A stretch of 64,000 nucleotides of DNA from Streptomyces sp. NBC_01294 (GTDB taxonomy: Bacteria; Actinomycetota; Actinomycetes; Streptomycetales; Streptomycetaceae). A program made the position numbers and the translations under genes. Positions within the stretch are counted from its first letter, which is position 1, and every line of letters begins with the position of its first letter. The notes under the pieces are model-generated. The model did not search any database. It was given only the letters and a program-made list of their open reading frames with translations, and was not told the DNA's origin. The stretch is taken from positions 7,531,501 to 7,595,500 of the forward strand of contig NZ_CP108423.1 in assembly GCF_035917235.1 (NCBI RefSeq), written 5' to 3'. Below, in pieces: positions 61,829 through 64,000 of this stretch.

Positions 61829-62695
61829 ATGGCCCCCATGCCTACCTTCACCACCTACGACGGAACCGAACTCGCCTACCACCTCCAAGGGGAGGGTGAA
61901 CCGCTGGTGTGCGTCCCGGGCGGCGCCATGCGGGCCTCCGTGTACCTGGGCGACCTCGGCGGACTGGCCGACGGCCGCCGTCTCATCCTGCTCGACCTGC
62001 GCGGTACGGGCGACTCCGGGATGCCGGCGGACGAGTCGACGTACCGCGTCGACCACCAGGTCGGCGACGTCGAGGCCCTGCGGGCACACCTCGGCCTGGA
62101 GCGCATGGACCTCCTCGCGCACTCCGCCGGCGGGAACCTCGCCCAGCTCTACGCGGCCGCACACCCGGAGCGGCTGCGCCGGACCGTGCTGGTCACTCCG
62201 ACCGCGTGGGCGGTGGACCTCCCGGTCACCCCGGAGCAGCGGCTGGAGGCGGCCCGGCTGCGCGCGGGGAGCGAACCGTACGACACGGCCATCGATGCCT
62301 ACGAGCGGATCCTGGCGGACGCGGGCGCGGGCGGGAGCGAGGTGGACTGGGATCTGGCCGCGCCGCTGTTCTACGGGCGCTGGGACGCGGCGGCCCGGGC
62401 GCACTGCGCGGCGAACGCGCACCAGCAGAACGAGAAGGCCGCCGAGGCCTATGCGGGCCCCGGAGCCTTCGATCCGCCCGCGACCCGTGCGGGCCTCCGC
62501 CGGGTCTCGGGCGAGGTCCTGGTGCTGGCCGCGGAGCTGGACGGCAACCCCCGTCCGGTGCTGGCGGCGGAGCTTGCAGGCCTGTTCCGGCGGGGCGCGG
62601 TCGACGTCCAGCCCCGGGCCGGGCACTTCCCGTGGCTGGACGACCCGGGGTGGTTCTCGGCTCGGGTGGAACGCTTCCTCTCGTCCGGGGTTTGA
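61829..62695 (+). CDS. Alpha/beta hydrolase
   Basis: About 288 residues. An alpha/beta-hydrolase fold is shown by LVCVPGGAMRASVYLGDLGG (oxyanion region), LILLDLRGTGDSGMPADEST, nucleophile Ser in MDLLAHSAGGNLAQLYAAAH, and the terminal His in RAGHFPWLDDPGWF. VLAAELDGNPRPV gives the third acid. The substrate is unknown (proline-iminopeptidase or epoxide/ester hydrolase type). A GTG immediately before the ATG is also possible. Divergent from paaK across the PaaR box, so it may share that control. Confidence 0.87.
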   Translation: MAPMPTFTTYDGTELAYHLQGEGEPLVCVPGGAMRASVYLGDLGGLADGRRLILLDLRGTGDSGMPADESTYRVDHQVGDVEALRAHLGLERMDLLAHSAGGNLAQLYAAAHPERLRRTVLVTPTAWAVDLPVTPEQRLEAARLRAGSEPYDTAIDAYERILADAGAGGSEVDWDLAAPLFYGRWDAAARAHCAANAHQQNEKAAEAYAGPGAFDPPATRAGLRRVSGEVLVLAAELDGNPRPVLAAELAGLFRRGAVDVQPRAGHFPWLDDPGWFSARVERFLSSGV

Positions 62696-63006
62696 CCGAC
62701 GGTCGCCGACGAGGCGCGGGGCGGGTGCGCCTCAAAGATCGGGGCTCCGCCCCGGGCCCCGCGCCTCAAACGCCGACGGGGCTGAAGGGTGGGGCTCCGC
62801 CCCGGGCCCCGCGCCTCAAACGCCGGCGGGGCTTGAAGATCGGGGCTCCGCCCCGGACCCCGCTCCTCAAACGCCGGAGGGGCTGGATTTGGCCCGGCGA
62901 GGCTGGGTTTGGCTGGCGAGGGTGGGTTTGCCCGCCGGGGTGGCGTTGGCTCGGCGGGGCTGGGTTTGGCCGGCCGGGTGGGGTGGGGTGGGCTTGCCGG
63001 GGTGGG
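62696..63006. repeat. Intergenic tandem repeats (three ~50-bp units)
   Basis: Units starting at 62741, 62791 and 62842 share GGGGCTCCGCCCCGG, then CCTCAAACGCCG. GGGGCTCCGCCCC is itself a hairpin. This type of element is widespread between Streptomyces genes. From 62885 a G/T-rich degenerate stretch (GGGTTTGG motifs) follows to the next gene; no gene is present. Confidence 0.75.
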
Positions 63007-64000
63007 TCAGTTGATCGTGTCTGATTCCGTTGCGATCGTTTTGGCCCAGCGGTAGTCCGCCTTGCCGCTCGGGGAGCGTTGGATGGCGGGTGCGATGACC
63101 AGTTGGCGGGGGATCTTGTAGCCCGCCAGTCTGGTGCGGCAGTGGCTCTGGATCTCGTCCAGGGTCGGGGCCGGGGCGCCCGACCGGACCTGGACCACCG
63201 CGGCCACGTGGCTGCCCCAGGTCGGGTCCGGGACTCCGGCGACCAGGGCGTCGTAGACGTCGGGGTGCGACTTCAGCGCCTGCTCGACCTCTTCCGGGTA
63301 GACCTTCTCGCCGCCCGTGTTGATGCACTGCGAGCCGCGGCCGAGCACCGTGACGATGCCCTGTTCGTCGACGGTCGCCATGTCGCCGAGCAGCACCCAG
63401 CGCTCCGCGCCCTTCCGGAAGAAGGTCTCGGCGGTCTTGGCCGGGTCGTTGTAGTAGCCGAGCGGGACGTGGCCGCGCTGGGCGAGGCGCCCCGGTTCGC
63501 CCACCGCCACCGGCTCGTGCGTCACCGGGTCCACCACCTGCGTACGGTCGTTGACCTCTAGGCGGAAGCCCTTCTCCGGACTGGAGTCGTCCGTCGCCCG
63601 GCCGTTGGACCCGGACTCGGACGATCCGAAGTTGTTCAGGAGCAGCACGTTCGGCACCAGCCGCTGGAACTCCGCGCGCACCGTCTCCGACATGATCGCC
63701 CCGGAGGAGGAGACGCTGAACAGCGAGGACAGGTCCGTCCCCTTGAGCGGGCCGTTGAGGGCGTCGATGAGCGGCCTGAGCATCGCGTCGCCGACCAGCG
63801 ACACGCTCGACACCTTCTCCTTCTCGATCGTGCGGAGCACCTCTTCCGGTGCGTACTTGCGGTGGATGACCACCCGCTGGCCGTAGTTGAAGGCGATGAA
63901 CGAGGTCAGCGTCGATGTGCCGTGCATCAGCGGGGGCGCGGGGAAGAAGGTCAGCCCCGCACCCTTGGAGGCGACGCGCTCGGCCAGCTCCTCCGGCCGC
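63007..64000 (-). CDS. Acyl-CoA ligase (FadD family), C-terminal part, runs past the window end
   Basis: The minus frame is open from the window end to TGA at 63007-63009, giving 330 residues. Motifs: TFFPAPPLMHGTSTLTSFIA, LLLNNFGSSESGSNGRATDD, GRLAQRGHVPLGYYNDPAKT, LGDMATVDEQGIVTVLGRGS, CINTGGEKVYPEEVEQALKS and the Lys end IQRSPSGKADYRW. This matches the FadD/fatty-acid or steroid-side-chain ligase group. The N-terminal P-loop lies outside the window. Confidence 0.9.
   Translation of the reverse strand, partial: RPEELAERVASKGAGLTFFPAPPLMHGTSTLTSFIAFNYGQRVVIHRKYAPEEVLRTIEKEKVSSVSLVGDAMLRPLIDALNGPLKGTDLSSLFSVSSSGAIMSETVRAEFQRLVPNVLLLNNFGSSESGSNGRATDDSSPEKGFRLEVNDRTQVVDPVTHEPVAVGEPGRLAQRGHVPLGYYNDPAKTAETFFRKGAERWVLLGDMATVDEQGIVTVLGRGSQCINTGGEKVYPEEVEQALKSHPDVYDALVAGVPDPTWGSHVAAVVQVRSGAPAPTLDEIQSHCRTRLAGYKIPRQLVIAPAIQRSPSGKADYRWAKTIATESDTIN

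Noticed and set aside
1..64000. tRNA, rRNA or CRISPR array
   Set aside because: No cloverleaf-like gene, rRNA segment or regularly spaced repeat-spacer pattern was seen. The island does not appear to use a tRNA attachment site.

Overview
The window looks like chromosomal DNA of a Streptomyces or a close relative. It has very high GC, GTG and TTG starts, an isorenieratene-type carotenoid cluster in the Streptomyces gene order, a PaaR-type operator, and several actinobacterial insertion sequences. All names come from reading translations and motifs; no database search was run.

Layout. The outer parts are ordinary chromosome: the end of a calcium:proton antiporter on the left (1-848), and on the right an AMP-dependent acyl-CoA ligase, a YihY/BrkB membrane protein, phenylacetate-CoA ligase with a PaaR operator, an alpha/beta hydrolase and the end of a second acyl-CoA ligase (57771-64000). 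Between them lies one penicillin-acylase gene cut in two. Its 5' part is at 56034-57616 and its 3' part at 876-1769, both on the minus strand. The two breakpoints share the 8-bp direct repeat TTGGAGTT (1762-1769 and 56034-56041). Removing the 54,272 bp between the repeats rejoins the halves exactly in frame into an 822-residue protein. The interior is therefore a ~54-kb inserted island.

Inside the island, left block (1.8-20.7 kb): an IS3 remnant; litR (B12-binding MerR light regulator) overlapping tspO; a DUF427 gene broken by an IS110 element; IS21 and glycosyltransferase remnants; a frameshifted ferrochelatase; a DUF4383 membrane protein; and the carotenoid cluster crtE-crtI-crtB-Rieske facing crtY-crtT-crtU. 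IS256 and IS630 elements follow.

Right block (20.7-55.6 kb): a stress or dormancy-like gene set. It holds five universal stress proteins, many CBS and CBS-BON proteins, a site-2 protease with CBS domains, two cyclic-nucleotide-binding-domain proteins, a hydrogenase maturation protease, a phosphoribosyltransferase-hydrolase fusion, a kinase-like ATPase, an FMN-binding protein, and a DevR/OsdR-type response regulator facing a GAF-domain DevS/OsdK-type kinase. The kinase is interrupted by one in-frame TAG. Seven promoter regions carry pairs of GGGCCGATCGGCCC-like palindromes about 20-21 bp apart, as expected for sites of this regulator. From memory, S. coelicolor also carries its crt genes and osdRK close together, so the island may be a mobile or relocated version of that super-cluster.

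The island is decaying. It contains many frameshifts, truncations and remnants (hemH, a stress protein, BON fragments, SulP, pirin, rhodanese, DUF427, istA/istB). Some single-base shifts in G/C runs could instead be sequencing errors.
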